The notes: a model not told the origin generated them from the sequence alone. A stretch of DNA of 64,000 nt from Bradyrhizobium sp. WBAH42 (GCF_024585265.1 NZ_CP036533.1:1993001-2057000); one strand, 5' to 3'; shown: positions 35,993 through 44,999, counted from the stretch's first letter. Numbers and translations: made by a program.

Positions 35993-38137
35993 ATGGCGTT
36001 CGGTAGCCGGCCATCTCCGCGAAGCATCGCCCCGACGGAGCAAGCGGCTTCGTGGGAAGCGCCGCGGGCTGCGAAGGCGAAGCCTGACGGCGCCGCGCCG
36101 GACCTGACCAAGGGATCGCTGACCGTCTCCGGCACGCTGTCCTTCCTGCGCGAGAATGGCCGGCGCATTCTGACGCTGGCCCTGGCGCTGTTCGCCCTCG
36201 GCGTCGTCGCTCTGATGATCCTTCCGGTCCGCTATGCCGCGACGGCGCTGGTCGTGCTCGATCCGCGCGAGCTGCGCGTGACCTCGGATCAGGACGTGCT
36301 GCCCGGCATCGGCCAGGATGCCGCGGCGCTGCAGAGCCAGATCGAGATCGCCAAGTCCGACGGCTTCCTCCGTCCATTGATCGAGCAGCTCAAGATCGCG
36401 GACGACGAGGACGTCGCGGGCGGCTATACCGACATGACGCGCCTGCTCGAGAAATTCCGCAACCGCCTCGAGATCACCCGGCGCGGGCTCACCTACGTCA
36501 TTGCGATTTCCTTCACCTCGAACCGGCCGGATCGCGCGGCTTACTATGCCAATGCCATCGCCGAGGCCTTCGTCGCCAGCCAGGGCCGCGTCCGCACCGA
36601 GGCGACGGACGAGGCGGCCGGCTGGCTCCAGGACCGGCTGAAGACGCTGAGCGAGCGCCTGCGCGCCTCGGAAGACGCCGTCGCCGCCTTCCGGCTCGAG
36701 CACAACATCGTCAATGCCGGCAAGGAATCCACCACGCAGCAATTGCGGGTGACCGACCTGACCCAGCAGGTCTCCGCCGCCCGCGCGCGCACCGAGGAGG
36801 CCAAGGCGCGCTACGAGCAGGTGCAACGCGACGTCAAGGCCAATGTCGAAGGGCCGGTGAAGCAGGATCTCCTCAGCATGCTGCGCGCGCAGCGCTCGGC
36901 CCTGAACGACCAGATCGCGCAGAAGAAGGCGGTCTATGGCGACCGCCATCCCGACCTTGCGATCTCCTACAGCCAGCTGGCGGACATCAACCGGCAGATC
37001 GAGATCGAGCGGAAGAAGAACATCGACACGGCCAAGTCCGAATACGAGGCCCAGCTGGAGCAGCAGAACGCGCTGGAAAAGCAACTCAAGGCGGTCGAGA
37101 CCAAGATGCTGGTCGACGGCCAGGCGCTGGTGAAGCTGCAGGAGCTGCAGCGCGACGCCGATGCCAACCGCAACATCTACGAGCAGTTCCTGTCGCGGTT
37201 CAAGACCACCAATGAGCAGCGTCAGCTGCAGGCCTCGCAAACCAAGATCGCCTCGGTTGCGATTCCGCCGTTGCGCTCGACGCGTCCGCCGCTCGCCTTG
37301 CTGCTTGCGGCGCTGGCGATCGGCTCGCTGCTGACCTCGACCGCCGCCGTTGCGGTGACGACGAGCCTGTCCGCCGACAAGCCCGAATCCGTTCAGGCCT
37401 CTGCCTCACGTGAAGCGGAGGAGGCGCCCGGCCCGCAAGTTTCCCCTTCGGCCGCCGCTGCGCGCCCAGCCGAGGCGATGCCCCGCCTTCCTGTCTGGGC
37501 GCGCATCCCCGAGCTGGCGCCAGGCGCCGGAATCAACACGGTCTGGCAGAGACCGGTCAGCGCGTCGGCCGAGCTCGATCTCGGCCCTCATCTGCGGCCA
37601 CTGCTCGAACGCATCGACCGTCTGCCGGTGCGCGGCTGCAAGGTCGCGCTGGTCTTGTCGGTCGGCAAGAGCGCCGGTGGCAACACCGTGGCGCGCTCGC
37701 TCAATCGCGCCGCCGTGAACCTGGGCATGATGAGCGTGCTGATCCGCCTCCAGGCGGAATTTGCAGGCGCCCAGCCGCCCGTGACCGAATGGCAGGACGG
37801 CTCGACCACGGCGGGACTTCAGTCGATCGACGAGCTGCTCAGTGCCGGGCGGAAGGGCGATGCGCGGCCCGAGGACGATATCCGCTCGGAGTTCGACCTG
37901 ATCGTCGTCCACGCCGGCAATCTCGCCTTGCAGCCCGACGCCATTGCCCTGGCCGCCCACGCCGACCTGATCGTCCTGGTGGCGCGCGCCGGCGAGCTTG
38001 GTTCGTCCGCGATGCGCAGGGTGACCGCGGCGCTGTCGAGATACGCGGCCGTGCCAACCGGCCTCGTCGTCAATCACGTGCCCGCCGGTTCAATGGCACC
38101 TCAGCCCGACGGTGGCGCTCTGGGCCTTGCGGTGTGA
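35993..38137 (+). CDS. GumC/Wzz-type exopolysaccharide chain-length protein with degenerate tyrosine-kinase domain
   Basis: The 714-residue protein has an N-terminal tail, a membrane segment ILTLALALFALGVVALMILP (58-78), a long periplasmic coiled coil (about 205-415) and a second membrane segment (PPLALLLAALAIGSLLTSTA). A cytoplasmic ATPase-like domain follows. In bacterial BY-kinases that domain has Walker A GxxGxGKST and a C-terminal Tyr cluster. Here the region reads LVLSVGKSAGGNTVARSLN, the A' motif is VLIRLQAEF, and no Tyr cluster exists. So it probably still organises the polymer assembly but does not work as a kinase. It is 2 bases from the GH5 gene. ATG 35993 is the first usable start. 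Confidence 0.82.
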   Translation: MAFGSRPSPRSIAPTEQAASWEAPRAAKAKPDGAAPDLTKGSLTVSGTLSFLRENGRRILTLALALFALGVVALMILPVRYAATALVVLDPRELRVTSDQDVLPGIGQDAAALQSQIEIAKSDGFLRPLIEQLKIADDEDVAGGYTDMTRLLEKFRNRLEITRRGLTYVIAISFTSNRPDRAAYYANAIAEAFVASQGRVRTEATDEAAGWLQDRLKTLSERLRASEDAVAAFRLEHNIVNAGKESTTQQLRVTDLTQQVSAARARTEEAKARYEQVQRDVKANVEGPVKQDLLSMLRAQRSALNDQIAQKKAVYGDRHPDLAISYSQLADINRQIEIERKKNIDTAKSEYEAQLEQQNALEKQLKAVETKMLVDGQALVKLQELQRDADANRNIYEQFLSRFKTTNEQRQLQASQTKIASVAIPPLRSTRPPLALLLAALAIGSLLTSTAAVAVTTSLSADKPESVQASASREAEEAPGPQVSPSAAAARPAEAMPRLPVWARIPELAPGAGINTVWQRPVSASAELDLGPHLRPLLERIDRLPVRGCKVALVLSVGKSAGGNTVARSLNRAAVNLGMMSVLIRLQAEFAGAQPPVTEWQDGSTTAGLQSIDELLSAGRKGDARPEDDIRSEFDLIVVHAGNLALQPDAIALAAHADLIVLVARAGELGSSAMRRVTAALSRYAAVPTGLVVNHVPAGSMAPQPDGGALGLAV

Positions 38138-38139
38138 CG

Positions 38140-39303
38140 ATGACAGCCTTGCGCCGCCGTCTGCTGGCTGCGGCGATGCTGGTGTCGATCGCGGCCGGCC
38201 GGCCGGTGTTCGCCGAGGATTGCGTGCCCCTGCCGTCGACGGTTTCCCCCGAGCGGCTTGCCGCGCTCTCGCGCGGCTTCAACGCCGACGGCTGGATCAA
38301 CGCTGCGCCGCCGAGCCGCGCGCTGCTGCAGCAGCTGCGCAAGGCCGGCATGAGCCATGTCCGCCTGCCGGTGCCGGCGGAGCGCGTGATGCCGCGCTTT
38401 GCCGCAACGGACGAGCGCGCGGAGACCCTGCGCGTGCTCGACAGCGCGTTGAAGCAGCTGACCTCGCTCGGCTATGCCAGCTCTGTCGATCTTCATCCGG
38501 GCGAGCGCTTCAATCGCCTGCACAAGGATGATCCGGATGCGGCGATGGGTGAGATGCAGGAGGCCTGGCGCGCGCTTGCAGAGGTCATTCGATCCCATCC
38601 TGCCGATCGAATCTTCGCCGAGCTGCTCAACGAGCCCGATATCGAAGCGGACAGATGGCAGAAGGAGGTCGAGGCGCTCGCCGCCTTCGTTCGCGGGTTG
38701 CTGCCTGCCACCACGCTCATCGTCGGTCCGGTCAACTGGCAGCGCGCGGACTCGCTGCCGCGGTTTCGTCCGCTGGCGGACCCTGACGTCGTCTACGCCA
38801 TCCATTTCTACGATCCGATGGTGTTCAGCCATCAGGGCCACTGGGACGCGCGCGATCCGCTGCACGACATCATGGATCTGCCTTACCCGATCAATGCGGG
38901 CGATCCCAAGGTTCAGGCGCTTCGGCAGGATTTGCAGGCGAGGGGCGCGGTCAAGGCGCTCGCCATGCTCGATACCGCGATTGCCGCCGCCAAGGACAAG
39001 CCGGGGGCCGATCGCTGGCTCGCGCCCGCGCTCGCATGGCAGCAGCAATTTTCGCGGCCGATCATCGTCAACGAGTTCGGCGTGTTGAAAGCCGGCGCCC
39101 CCAGGCAGAGCCGGTTGCGCTGGCTGGCGGAGGTCACCGCCTATGCCCGCGCACATTGCTGGGGCTGGGCGCATTGGGAACTGGCGCAGGGCTTTGGTCT
39201 CGTCGATGCCAGAACCGGCAAGCCCGATCCCGACGTGATGCGGGCGCTGCTCGGCGCGCCCGGCCGGCTTGAAAGGTCTCCCGCCGCGCGCGGTGATCGT
39301 TAA
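38140..39303 (+). CDS. Secreted glycoside hydrolase family 5 (cellulase-like)
   Basis: The 387-residue protein has a signal peptide (LLAAAMLVSIAAGRPVFA) and the GH5 fold landmarks. The acid/base Glu165 is in FAELLNEPDIEA and the nucleophile Glu312 is in IIVNEFGVLKAG. VDLHPGERFNRL and IHFYDPMVFSHQG fit the barrel strands. It probably cuts a beta-glycan in the periplasm or outside. Because the gene is 2 bases after the chain-length gene and before the polymerase-like gene, it probably trims the polymer they make and is not for plant cell walls. That is inferred. Confidence 0.85.
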   Translation: MTALRRRLLAAAMLVSIAAGRPVFAEDCVPLPSTVSPERLAALSRGFNADGWINAAPPSRALLQQLRKAGMSHVRLPVPAERVMPRFAATDERAETLRVLDSALKQLTSLGYASSVDLHPGERFNRLHKDDPDAAMGEMQEAWRALAEVIRSHPADRIFAELLNEPDIEADRWQKEVEALAAFVRGLLPATTLIVGPVNWQRADSLPRFRPLADPDVVYAIHFYDPMVFSHQGHWDARDPLHDIMDLPYPINAGDPKVQALRQDLQARGAVKALAMLDTAIAAAKDKPGADRWLAPALAWQQQFSRPIIVNEFGVLKAGAPRQSRLRWLAEVTAYARAHCWGWAHWELAQGFGLVDARTGKPDPDVMRALLGAPGRLERSPAARGDR

Positions 39304-39360
39304 CGGATCCTTACCCCTCGCGCGGCTATCGTGTCCCGGCGCGATGCCAAAGGACCATTG

Positions 39361-40920
39361 ATGAGCGCCGGGTACTCACCGCAACGCCACAGCGTGCAGG
39401 CCGCGCCGTCGCCTCCGGCCTGGCGCGAGCTGGCCGTGACCTTCTGCGTCGCCATCGCGACGATCGGCTCTGCGCCGGTTCTGCACCTCGCCAATCCGGC
39501 TCTGGCCATCGCCGTCGAGGTCCTGATCGGCATCGCCATCGTCGTTGCGGTCCCGACCTCCGCGCCGGCCGTCGCGATCTTCGTCCTGTTCTTCCAGAAC
39601 CTGTTCGTCTCCGTGCTGTCGCCGCTGGTCCCGCTGCCGTCCGATCTCGATTTCATCAAGGGCTACAATTTCCTGGTCTGCTCCGTGATGTGGCTGGCGA
39701 CGTTCGCGCTTTACGTGCTCGGCCGGAGGGGTCAGTCGAGGGAAATCAATCAGATCATGCGCTGGGGCGTCTTCACCCTCGCAGTCGTCTCGCTCTATTT
39801 CGCGATTGGGTTCGTCCAGGATGGACAGCCGGCGGCGGTCTATTTGCGCAACATCGTTCTGCCGCTGTTTCTGTTTCAGCTGTCGCTCCTGACCGCGGCA
39901 ACCTTTGAGGTGCGCATCACGCCGTTCCTGGTCGCGCTCGCGGTCATCCTCATGCTGTGCGGCTATGTCGAGCTCGTCTTGCGCGATGTCTGGCTGGCCG
40001 TCACCAACGGCCATACGTTCTGGGGCTTCGACGAGCTCAAGGCGACCCATTCCGGCGTCTGGGAGGCCCAGATGCGGCAGACCGGCAACGTGCCGGTCAC
40101 GCTCAAGGATCGTTTCAGCTTCGACTTCCTGAACACGCCTTTGCTCGAAGGCTTCGGCCTGTCGAAGATGCTGCGCATCAACGGTCCGAACATGCACCCG
40201 ATCAGCTTCGCCTACGGGATCGGCTTTCTCGCCCTGTTCCTGTTCTCGGTCGGACGCCCGCTGCTCGCCCTGGCAGCCCTGCCGCTGCTGGTCTTTTGCA
40301 GCGTGAAGGGAGCGCTCATCACCGTCGTCTTCGTGGCTGCGGGCTGGATCGGGACTCGCCTCATCGGTGCCGTGGCGACGTTGTTGCTGGGGTTCGCCGG
40401 CATGATCGCCTTTGCGATCCTGGCGATTCGCCTCGGGCTGCAGATCGGCGACTATCACGTCATCGGCTTGATGGGCGGTCTCGACGGATTCGTGCAGAGA
40501 CCTTACGGCCGTGGCCTCGGCATCGGCGGCAATCTGTCGGAGAGCTATTTTTCCATCGACTGGAGCGCTGCGCAGGCCGCCGGCACGATCGACGGCGCGG
40601 TCGAAAGCGCGATCGGCGTTCTCTTGTACCAGATGGGAATCGCGGCTTTCGTGCCGCTGGCCTTCTATTTCGCGATGGCCCTCAAGGCCTGGCGCCTGTA
40701 CGCCTCGTCCGGATATCTGACGCAGGGCCTTGCCGGTTTCGGCGTCCTGGTCGTTGTACTCAACGGATTGTTTCAGGAAGAGGCCCTGTTCGCGCCGCTC
40801 GCGCTGGGCCTGATGCTCTCGCTCGTCGGCCTCGTCATCGGCAGCCATGTGAGGGTGCAGACAGTTGCAAACGAGGATGCCGAGCCCGCTCGGCTCACCG
40901 GCTACCAGCCCGTCACGTAG
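39361..40920 (+). CDS. Polytopic membrane protein, O-antigen polymerase/ligase-like
   Basis: The 519-residue product has about 12-13 hydrophobic segments, a pattern typical of Wzy polymerases or WaaL-like ligases, for example TLAVVSLYFAIGF, LVALAVILMLCGYVELV and VFVAAGWIGTRLIGAVATL. No conserved sequence motif is visible because such proteins share little. It is 57 bases downstream of the GH5 gene and follows a chain-length regulator, which supports polymerase over ligase. ATG 39361 has AAAGGA 6 bases upstream. A loop of about 100 residues near the middle (residues 200-290) could be the periplasmic active loop. Confidence 0.7.
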   Translation: MSAGYSPQRHSVQAAPSPPAWRELAVTFCVAIATIGSAPVLHLANPALAIAVEVLIGIAIVVAVPTSAPAVAIFVLFFQNLFVSVLSPLVPLPSDLDFIKGYNFLVCSVMWLATFALYVLGRRGQSREINQIMRWGVFTLAVVSLYFAIGFVQDGQPAAVYLRNIVLPLFLFQLSLLTAATFEVRITPFLVALAVILMLCGYVELVLRDVWLAVTNGHTFWGFDELKATHSGVWEAQMRQTGNVPVTLKDRFSFDFLNTPLLEGFGLSKMLRINGPNMHPISFAYGIGFLALFLFSVGRPLLALAALPLLVFCSVKGALITVVFVAAGWIGTRLIGAVATLLLGFAGMIAFAILAIRLGLQIGDYHVIGLMGGLDGFVQRPYGRGLGIGGNLSESYFSIDWSAAQAAGTIDGAVESAIGVLLYQMGIAAFVPLAFYFAMALKAWRLYASSGYLTQGLAGFGVLVVVLNGLFQEEALFAPLALGLMLSLVGLVIGSHVRVQTVANEDAEPARLTGYQPVT

Positions 40921-41033
40921 GCCGCCGGCGCGCCAACGGTTCTGCTCGCCCCGTGCTGGGACCGCGCGTTATCCAGGAACTTCCATTTTTTCCCGGCGTT
41001 GAACAGGACCCGCACAAGCGGCCGAAGCACGCG

Positions 41034-41252
41034 ATGAAGAATTTTTCCAACGCCGAATTTTCTCCCGAGGTGATCGAGATCATGACGACCGCGCTGGAAG
41101 CTGCCGTTGCGACCCTGCCGGACCCCGTGCATTCCTCGCACGTCAACGCGCTCGCCGAATCCATCCTGCGCACCGCCAGCGCAGGCGAGCGGAACGTTGC
41201 CGACCTGCAAAGGATCGCCCTGATGGAGCTGCAGCTGGCGCCGCGCATGTGA
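41034..41252 (+). CDS. Small hypothetical helical protein
   Basis: This 72-residue protein begins MKNFSNAEFSPEVIEIMTTA and continues AVATLPDPVHSSHVNALAES and ILRTASAGERNVADLQRIA. It looks like a short helical protein. Similar small proteins beginning with SPEVIEIM are familiar to me from rhizobial genomes but have no function. It lies 113 bases downstream of the polymerase-like gene and 10 bases from the next gene. Confidence 0.65.
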   Translation: MKNFSNAEFSPEVIEIMTTALEAAVATLPDPVHSSHVNALAESILRTASAGERNVADLQRIALMELQLAPRM

Positions 41253-41262
41253 CGAGGCGAAC

Positions 41263-41721
41263 ATGAAGACACTGATTGCCGCAATCATCGCGCTTTGTGC
41301 GACATCATCATTTGCCTCGGCAAACGGCTGGAGGGCGTACCGCATCCCGGAATCCGCAACCTCGGTCGACATTCCCACCTCGATCTTTACCGAGCCGGCC
41401 GGGAAGCCCGACGGATATGGGCAGCAGTTTCGCAGCCACGACGGCAGTGCGGACCTCACCGTTCAGGCCGTCGAGAACCAGCAAGGCCTGTCGCCGGCCG
41501 AATTCCTGGCGCGGAAGAATCCGCCGACAGGGATCATTTACAAGCGGATCACGTCGAACTTCTTCGTGGTCTCGAGCATCAAGCGCGACAAGATTTGGTA
41601 CGACCGGTGCAATTTCTCGCGGGGCTATGTGCACTGCGTGCTGATCAATTATCCAGCCGCCCAGAAGCAGCGATGGGATGCCGTCGTGACCCGCATCAGC
41701 CGCAGCCTGCGTGCTGGTTGA
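41263..41721 (+). CDS. Secreted hypothetical protein
   Basis: The 152-residue protein has a signal peptide (MKTLIAAIIALCATSSFASA). The mature part has NGWRAYRIPESATSVDIPTS, PAGKPDGYGQQFRSHDGSAD and YDRCNFSRGYVHCVLINYP with two cysteines. It resembles a small periplasmic domain of the kind found next to other secreted proteins in this region. It is 10 bases from the preceding small gene, so a shared transcript is likely. Confidence 0.7.
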   Translation: MKTLIAAIIALCATSSFASANGWRAYRIPESATSVDIPTSIFTEPAGKPDGYGQQFRSHDGSADLTVQAVENQQGLSPAEFLARKNPPTGIIYKRITSNFFVVSSIKRDKIWYDRCNFSRGYVHCVLINYPAAQKQRWDAVVTRISRSLRAG

Positions 41722-41752
41722 GCCGGCTCACAAGACGGAAAAGTCACAAGAC

Positions 41753-41783
41753 GAAAAAGAGCTGCCCGGGCACGCCGGGCAGC
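41753..41783 (-). terminator. Intrinsic terminator for the gene at 41818-42246
   Basis: The stem GCTGCCCGG/CCGGGCAGC is 9 bases with a 5-base loop. On the minus strand it is followed by TCTTTTTCG. It lies 35 bases beyond the minus-strand gene stop and is also near the end of the convergent plus-strand gene. Confidence 0.7.
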
Positions 41784-41817
41784 AGGTCGTGAGGAATAGA
41801 GCCGCGCGTATTTGCGT

Positions 41818-42246
41818 CTAGCGCGCGGTCGTCGATGTGGTCGACATGGTCGGCTTCGAACCCGGCGTATGCGACATCGTCTTGGTGGTCGAGCCGACTT
41901 GCTCGCCGGCCTTGACCTTGGTGCGGGTGTGCGAGCGGCTGAACGTGCCGCCTTCATGAGCCTGGGCGCGGGCGTTGGAGTTGAGCACCGGGCCGTTGCC
42001 CTTGTTCATGCTGACGCCGGTCTGCGTCTTGCCGCTGGCGGCAGCCGCGCTTCCGCCGGCGGCGATCGAGGAGCCGGTGCGGCCCGTCGCCGAGGTGGAC
42101 GTGCCGCCGGTGCCGACGGTGGAGGCGGAGGTGCCGCCCGCTGCGGCCGAGCCGCCGCTGCCGCCGGTGATGCTGGTCTGCGCCAGCACTGGTGAAGTGG
42201 CGGCAAGCAGAAGCGCGACCGCCGAGGTCGTAACGAGTGTTCTCAT
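41818..42246 (-). CDS. Secreted Ser/Thr/Gly/Ala-rich protein
   Basis: The 142-residue protein has a signal peptide (MRTLVTTSAVALLLAATSPVLAQ). The mature part is low-complexity: TSITGGSGGSAAAGG, STVGTGGTSTSATGRT and then a basic region NSNARAQAHEGGTFSRSHTR and KVKAGEQVGSTTKTMSH. It shares the STVGTGG wording with the protein at 42688-43197. Probably secreted or periplasmic and disordered. No function known. Confidence 0.65.
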   Translation of the reverse strand: MRTLVTTSAVALLLAATSPVLAQTSITGGSGGSAAAGGTSASTVGTGGTSTSATGRTGSSIAAGGSAAAASGKTQTGVSMNKGNGPVLNSNARAQAHEGGTFSRSHTRTKVKAGEQVGSTTKTMSHTPGSKPTMSTTSTTAR

Positions 42247-42277
42247 GTTTCAATCCTCTGTTCGATGGCAACTTGTC

Positions 42278-42631
42278 TCAAGGCGACGAGGTCGAGATCG
42301 TGCAGCCGTTGACGGTGATGGTGCTGGCGCTGGTGGAGCCAGGTCCTCCCGCCGTCGACGAGGAGCTCGAGACGTGGCCGCCGCCCGCTTGCACGTGGAC
42401 CGACGATCCGCCGGCCGAGCTCGAGCTCGACAGTGAACCGCTCGATGCGGTCGAGCCCGTCGTGCCCGAGCTCGATGCGCCGGCGGCGGTGATGCTGCCG
42501 TCTGCGTGCTTCTCCACTTTGACCTTGCAGGTCTCGCCAGAGCTCGTCTTTCCGGTCTTTTCCATGGTCTCTGCCGATGCAGCGCTCGCCGTCAGGGCGA
42601 GCACCGTGATCGCAACGATTGCCTTGTTCAT
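42278..42631 (-). CDS. Secreted Ser/Gly-rich protein
   Basis: The 117-residue product has a signal peptide (MNKAIVAITVLALTASAASAE), then a short folded-looking part TCKVKVEKHADGSITAAG. A Ser/Gly/Thr tract follows, ending STITVNGCTISTSSP with a Cys near the end. GGAGG lies upstream of ATG 42631. It is between the two other low-complexity genes and on the same strand, suggesting one transcript or family. The two cysteines may form a disulfide. Confidence 0.65.
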   Translation of the reverse strand: MNKAIVAITVLALTASAASAETMEKTGKTSSGETCKVKVEKHADGSITAAGASSSGTTGSTASSGSLSSSSSAGGSSVHVQAGGGHVSSSSSTAGGPGSTSASTITVNGCTISTSSP

Positions 42632-42655
42632 TGCGGCTCCTCCTCCATAGACGAA

Positions 42656-42678
42656 AGGGAGCGGCGCGTGCCGCTCCC
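42656..42678 (-). terminator. Hairpin after the gene at 42688-43197 (weak terminator)
   Basis: A 9-base stem GGGAGCGGC/GCCGCTCCC with a GCGT loop follows the stop of the minus-strand gene by about 10 bases. On that strand it is followed by only TTTCG, so it may attenuate instead of ending transcription. Confidence 0.45.
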
Positions 42679-42687
42679 CGGGTCGGA

Positions 42688-43197
42688 CTAGTTCTTGTCC
42701 TTCTTCCATTCGTCCTTGTTGTGGCCCTTGCCCTTCTCGAGGCCCGTGTCGCTGGCGTGGCTGCCGGACTTGCCGTCGCTCATGCCGGGCGATTTCGATG
42801 CGCCGGACTGGCCAACGGTGGAGCCGCTGCCCGCCGCAGAACCGCCGGTGCCGACGCTGGACGAGCTCTTGCCGCCGCCGGCCGATGAGCCACCGGTGCC
42901 GAGCGTCGAGGCCGAGCCGCTGCCCGAGCCACTGCCGGCCGCCGAACCACCGGTGCCAACGGTCGAAGAGCTGGTGCCGCCGCCCGCGGACGAGCCGCCG
43001 GTGCCGAGCGTCGAAGCAGAGCCCGACCCGCTGCCGCCAGCCGAAGAGCCACCGGTGCCCACCGTCGAAGAGCTGGTGCCGCCGCCGGCCGATGAGCCGC
43101 CGGTGCCGACCGTCGAGCTCGATTGCGCAACAGCGAGCGCCGTGCCGGCCAGCAGCGCGGCCGCAGCCGCAGAGAGCTTCAGGATCCTCATGTCCAT
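42688..43197 (-). CDS. Secreted Ser/Gly-repeat protein
   Basis: The 169-residue protein has a signal peptide (LKLSAAAAALLAGTALAVAQ). The body is a repeat of SSTVGTGGSSAGGG and STLGTGGSSAGGG units, about six copies. It ends in a charged segment SHASDTGLEKGKGHNKDEWK. It should be disordered and exported. No function is known; a cell-surface or matrix role is a guess. Starts at 43197 or 43191 both have GGAGG upstream. Confidence 0.65.
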   Translation of the reverse strand: MDMRILKLSAAAAALLAGTALAVAQSSSTVGTGGSSAGGGTSSSTVGTGGSSAGGSGSGSASTLGTGGSSAGGGTSSSTVGTGGSAAGSGSGSGSASTLGTGGSSAGGGKSSSSVGTGGSAAGSGSTVGQSGASKSPGMSDGKSGSHASDTGLEKGKGHNKDEWKKDKN

Positions 43198-43550
43198 TTT
43201 CCTCCAGGGTTTCCAAAATCAAATCGCCAATCAGGCACGGGATAAATTGGCAATCGCGCAAACGTTCCTTGTGCCAGACACGTTGACGTGTTGGTGTGGC
43301 CTTGAGTCAGTTCCGCGACGCGCAAAGCCATCGCGTTCATTCATCCGCCGTTCATCTGCCTGGAGAGGACGTCGTCGTCTGTCTGTTCGCCGCGAGCGTC
43401 AGACTCAATGGATTGCGGAATGCTCGGCGCGTCCGCCTCCCTGGCCTGCGCGAAGACCTGATTTCCTCGGCCGTTACGACCACGTTTACCAATCATCGCA
43501 AGCAAATCGTAGCGGCGGCTTGGTATAGCCACCGGTGACAGGTGAGAATC
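43198..43550. other. Intergenic region with ACACGT/ACGTGT palindrome
   Basis: About 350 bases between divergent genes hold no convincing gene. A perfect inverted repeat ACACGT-TG-ACGTGT lies at 43278-43291, about 80 bases from the minus-strand start and 260 from the plus-strand start. It could be an operator for the repeat-protein gene. Confidence 0.4.
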
Positions 43551-44804
43551 ATGCCGCTGCTCCATGTCCCCACGATCTACGTGCTGCTGCTGGCAGTCAT
43601 GGTGCTGCTCGGCGCGCTGACGCTTTTCGCGTGGCTGCAAAATCGCGCAGTTCGCGCTCTTGCCTGGTGGGGCGGCGCCGTGCTGGTCATGGCAGCCGCG
43701 CTCGGCCTGCTCTGCCTGCGCGGCGTGATCCCGGACGTCTGTTCGCTCGATCTCGCCTACGCCGTCCTGTTCACGGCCTGCGCTCTGATGCTGGAGGGGG
43801 CGCGCTGCTTCGAGGGGCGGCGGACGAGCCCGCTTCTCCTGCTCGCGGGCGCGGCGATGTGGATTGTGACCTGTCAGATCCCGGCAATGTACGAGTCCGC
43901 GACGGCGCGTGTCATCATCGTTTCGGTCGCCCTCGGCTTTTATTCGCTCGGCTGCGCCTACGTGCTGTGGACCGGCCGCGCCGAGCCGCTGCTGTCGCGC
44001 TGGCCGCTGATCGTGCTGACCGCGCTCGGCGGCGGCCTGTTTCTCGTGCGTATTCCGCTCCACGTGGCGCATCCGCTCGCCGCGGTGCCGGTCACGCGCT
44101 TCGAGGCGCTGCAATCGTTCTGGTTCGCGATCGTGAGCACGTTCACCGTGCTCTTCTTCATCGCCATCAACTATCTGTTTCTTGCGCTCACCAAGGAGCG
44201 GAGCGAGCTCGCGCACAAGCGCGCCTCGATGACGGACGCGCTGACCGGTCTCGCCAACCGCCGCGCCTTCCTGGAATCCGGCGAGCAGAGCCTGAAGTCA
44301 CCTGCAAACGGGACGATCGCGTTCCTGCTGTTCGATCTCGACCTGTTCAAAGCGATCAACGACACCCATGGGCATGCGACGGGCGACCGGGTGCTGCGCT
44401 TGTTCGCACAGACGCTGTCCGCCAATCTGCCGCGAGGCGGCGTTGCGGGCCGGCTCGGCGGCGAGGAGTTCGCCGCGATCGTCAGCGGACCCGACCGGCA
44501 GGCGGCGATCGCGGTCGCCGAGCGCGTCCGCGAGAGCTTCGCGGCGATCGCGCGCGTCGTGGACGATGTCGTGATCGCAGCCACGGTCAGCGTCGGCCTC
44601 GCACATGCGGACAGCGCGCCCGGCGGCATCGAGGCGCTGTGCGAGCGCGCCGACAAGGCGCTCTACACGGCGAAGTCGCTCGGCCGCAATCGGGTCGAGA
44701 GCGCGGTGGACGAGCTCGTTCCGCTCGTGCCCGTCGTTTCTGCAGACCGTCTGATCCGGTCCACGGAGCATGCGCGAGCGGCAACAAAGCGGACGGCAGC
44801 CTGA
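43551..44804 (+). CDS. Membrane diguanylate cyclase (GGDEF)
   Basis: The 417-residue protein has six or seven hydrophobic segments in its first 215 residues and a C-terminal GGDEF domain. The active-site motif is GGEEF (residues 303-307), preceded by SMTDALTGLANRRAFLE and LLFDLDLFKAINDTHGHATG. The product would be cyclic di-GMP. I see no RxxD inhibitory site in the usual place (the residues there are PRGG), so feedback inhibition is not expected. ATG 43551 follows AGGTGA; a GTG at 43542 is possible. Its 5' end is divergent from the Ser/Gly-repeat gene. Confidence 0.88.
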   Translation: MPLLHVPTIYVLLLAVMVLLGALTLFAWLQNRAVRALAWWGGAVLVMAAALGLLCLRGVIPDVCSLDLAYAVLFTACALMLEGARCFEGRRTSPLLLLAGAAMWIVTCQIPAMYESATARVIIVSVALGFYSLGCAYVLWTGRAEPLLSRWPLIVLTALGGGLFLVRIPLHVAHPLAAVPVTRFEALQSFWFAIVSTFTVLFFIAINYLFLALTKERSELAHKRASMTDALTGLANRRAFLESGEQSLKSPANGTIAFLLFDLDLFKAINDTHGHATGDRVLRLFAQTLSANLPRGGVAGRLGGEEFAAIVSGPDRQAAIAVAERVRESFAAIARVVDDVVIAATVSVGLAHADSAPGGIEALCERADKALYTAKSLGRNRVESAVDELVPLVPVVSADRLIRSTEHARAATKRTAA

Positions 44805-44999
44805 TCCTGCAATCTCCTTTGCGCGATCATCGCATTGTCATGCTCCGGTCATCTTAGCTGCATCGTCCGTTGCTCTTTTCCCGGCGCGCCAGGGCTCCGT
44901 TCCGATGACATCGGGACCGAGCTCCGGATTGTTGTTGATGCGTTTTCTTGACGCGAGCCCGACGCCGCTTCGCCCGAAGACGCTCTGGGGAGAGCTGAC

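Noticed and set aside
39376..40848. 490-residue minus-strand frame over the polymerase-like gene
   Set aside because: It is highly charged with Glu, Asp, Gln and Arg, a usual antisense image of hydrophobic plus-strand coding DNA.
42688..43197. Possible CRISPR-like or satellite array
   Set aside because: The regular pattern is codon-based Ser/Gly repeats within an open frame with a signal peptide; there are no separate spacers.
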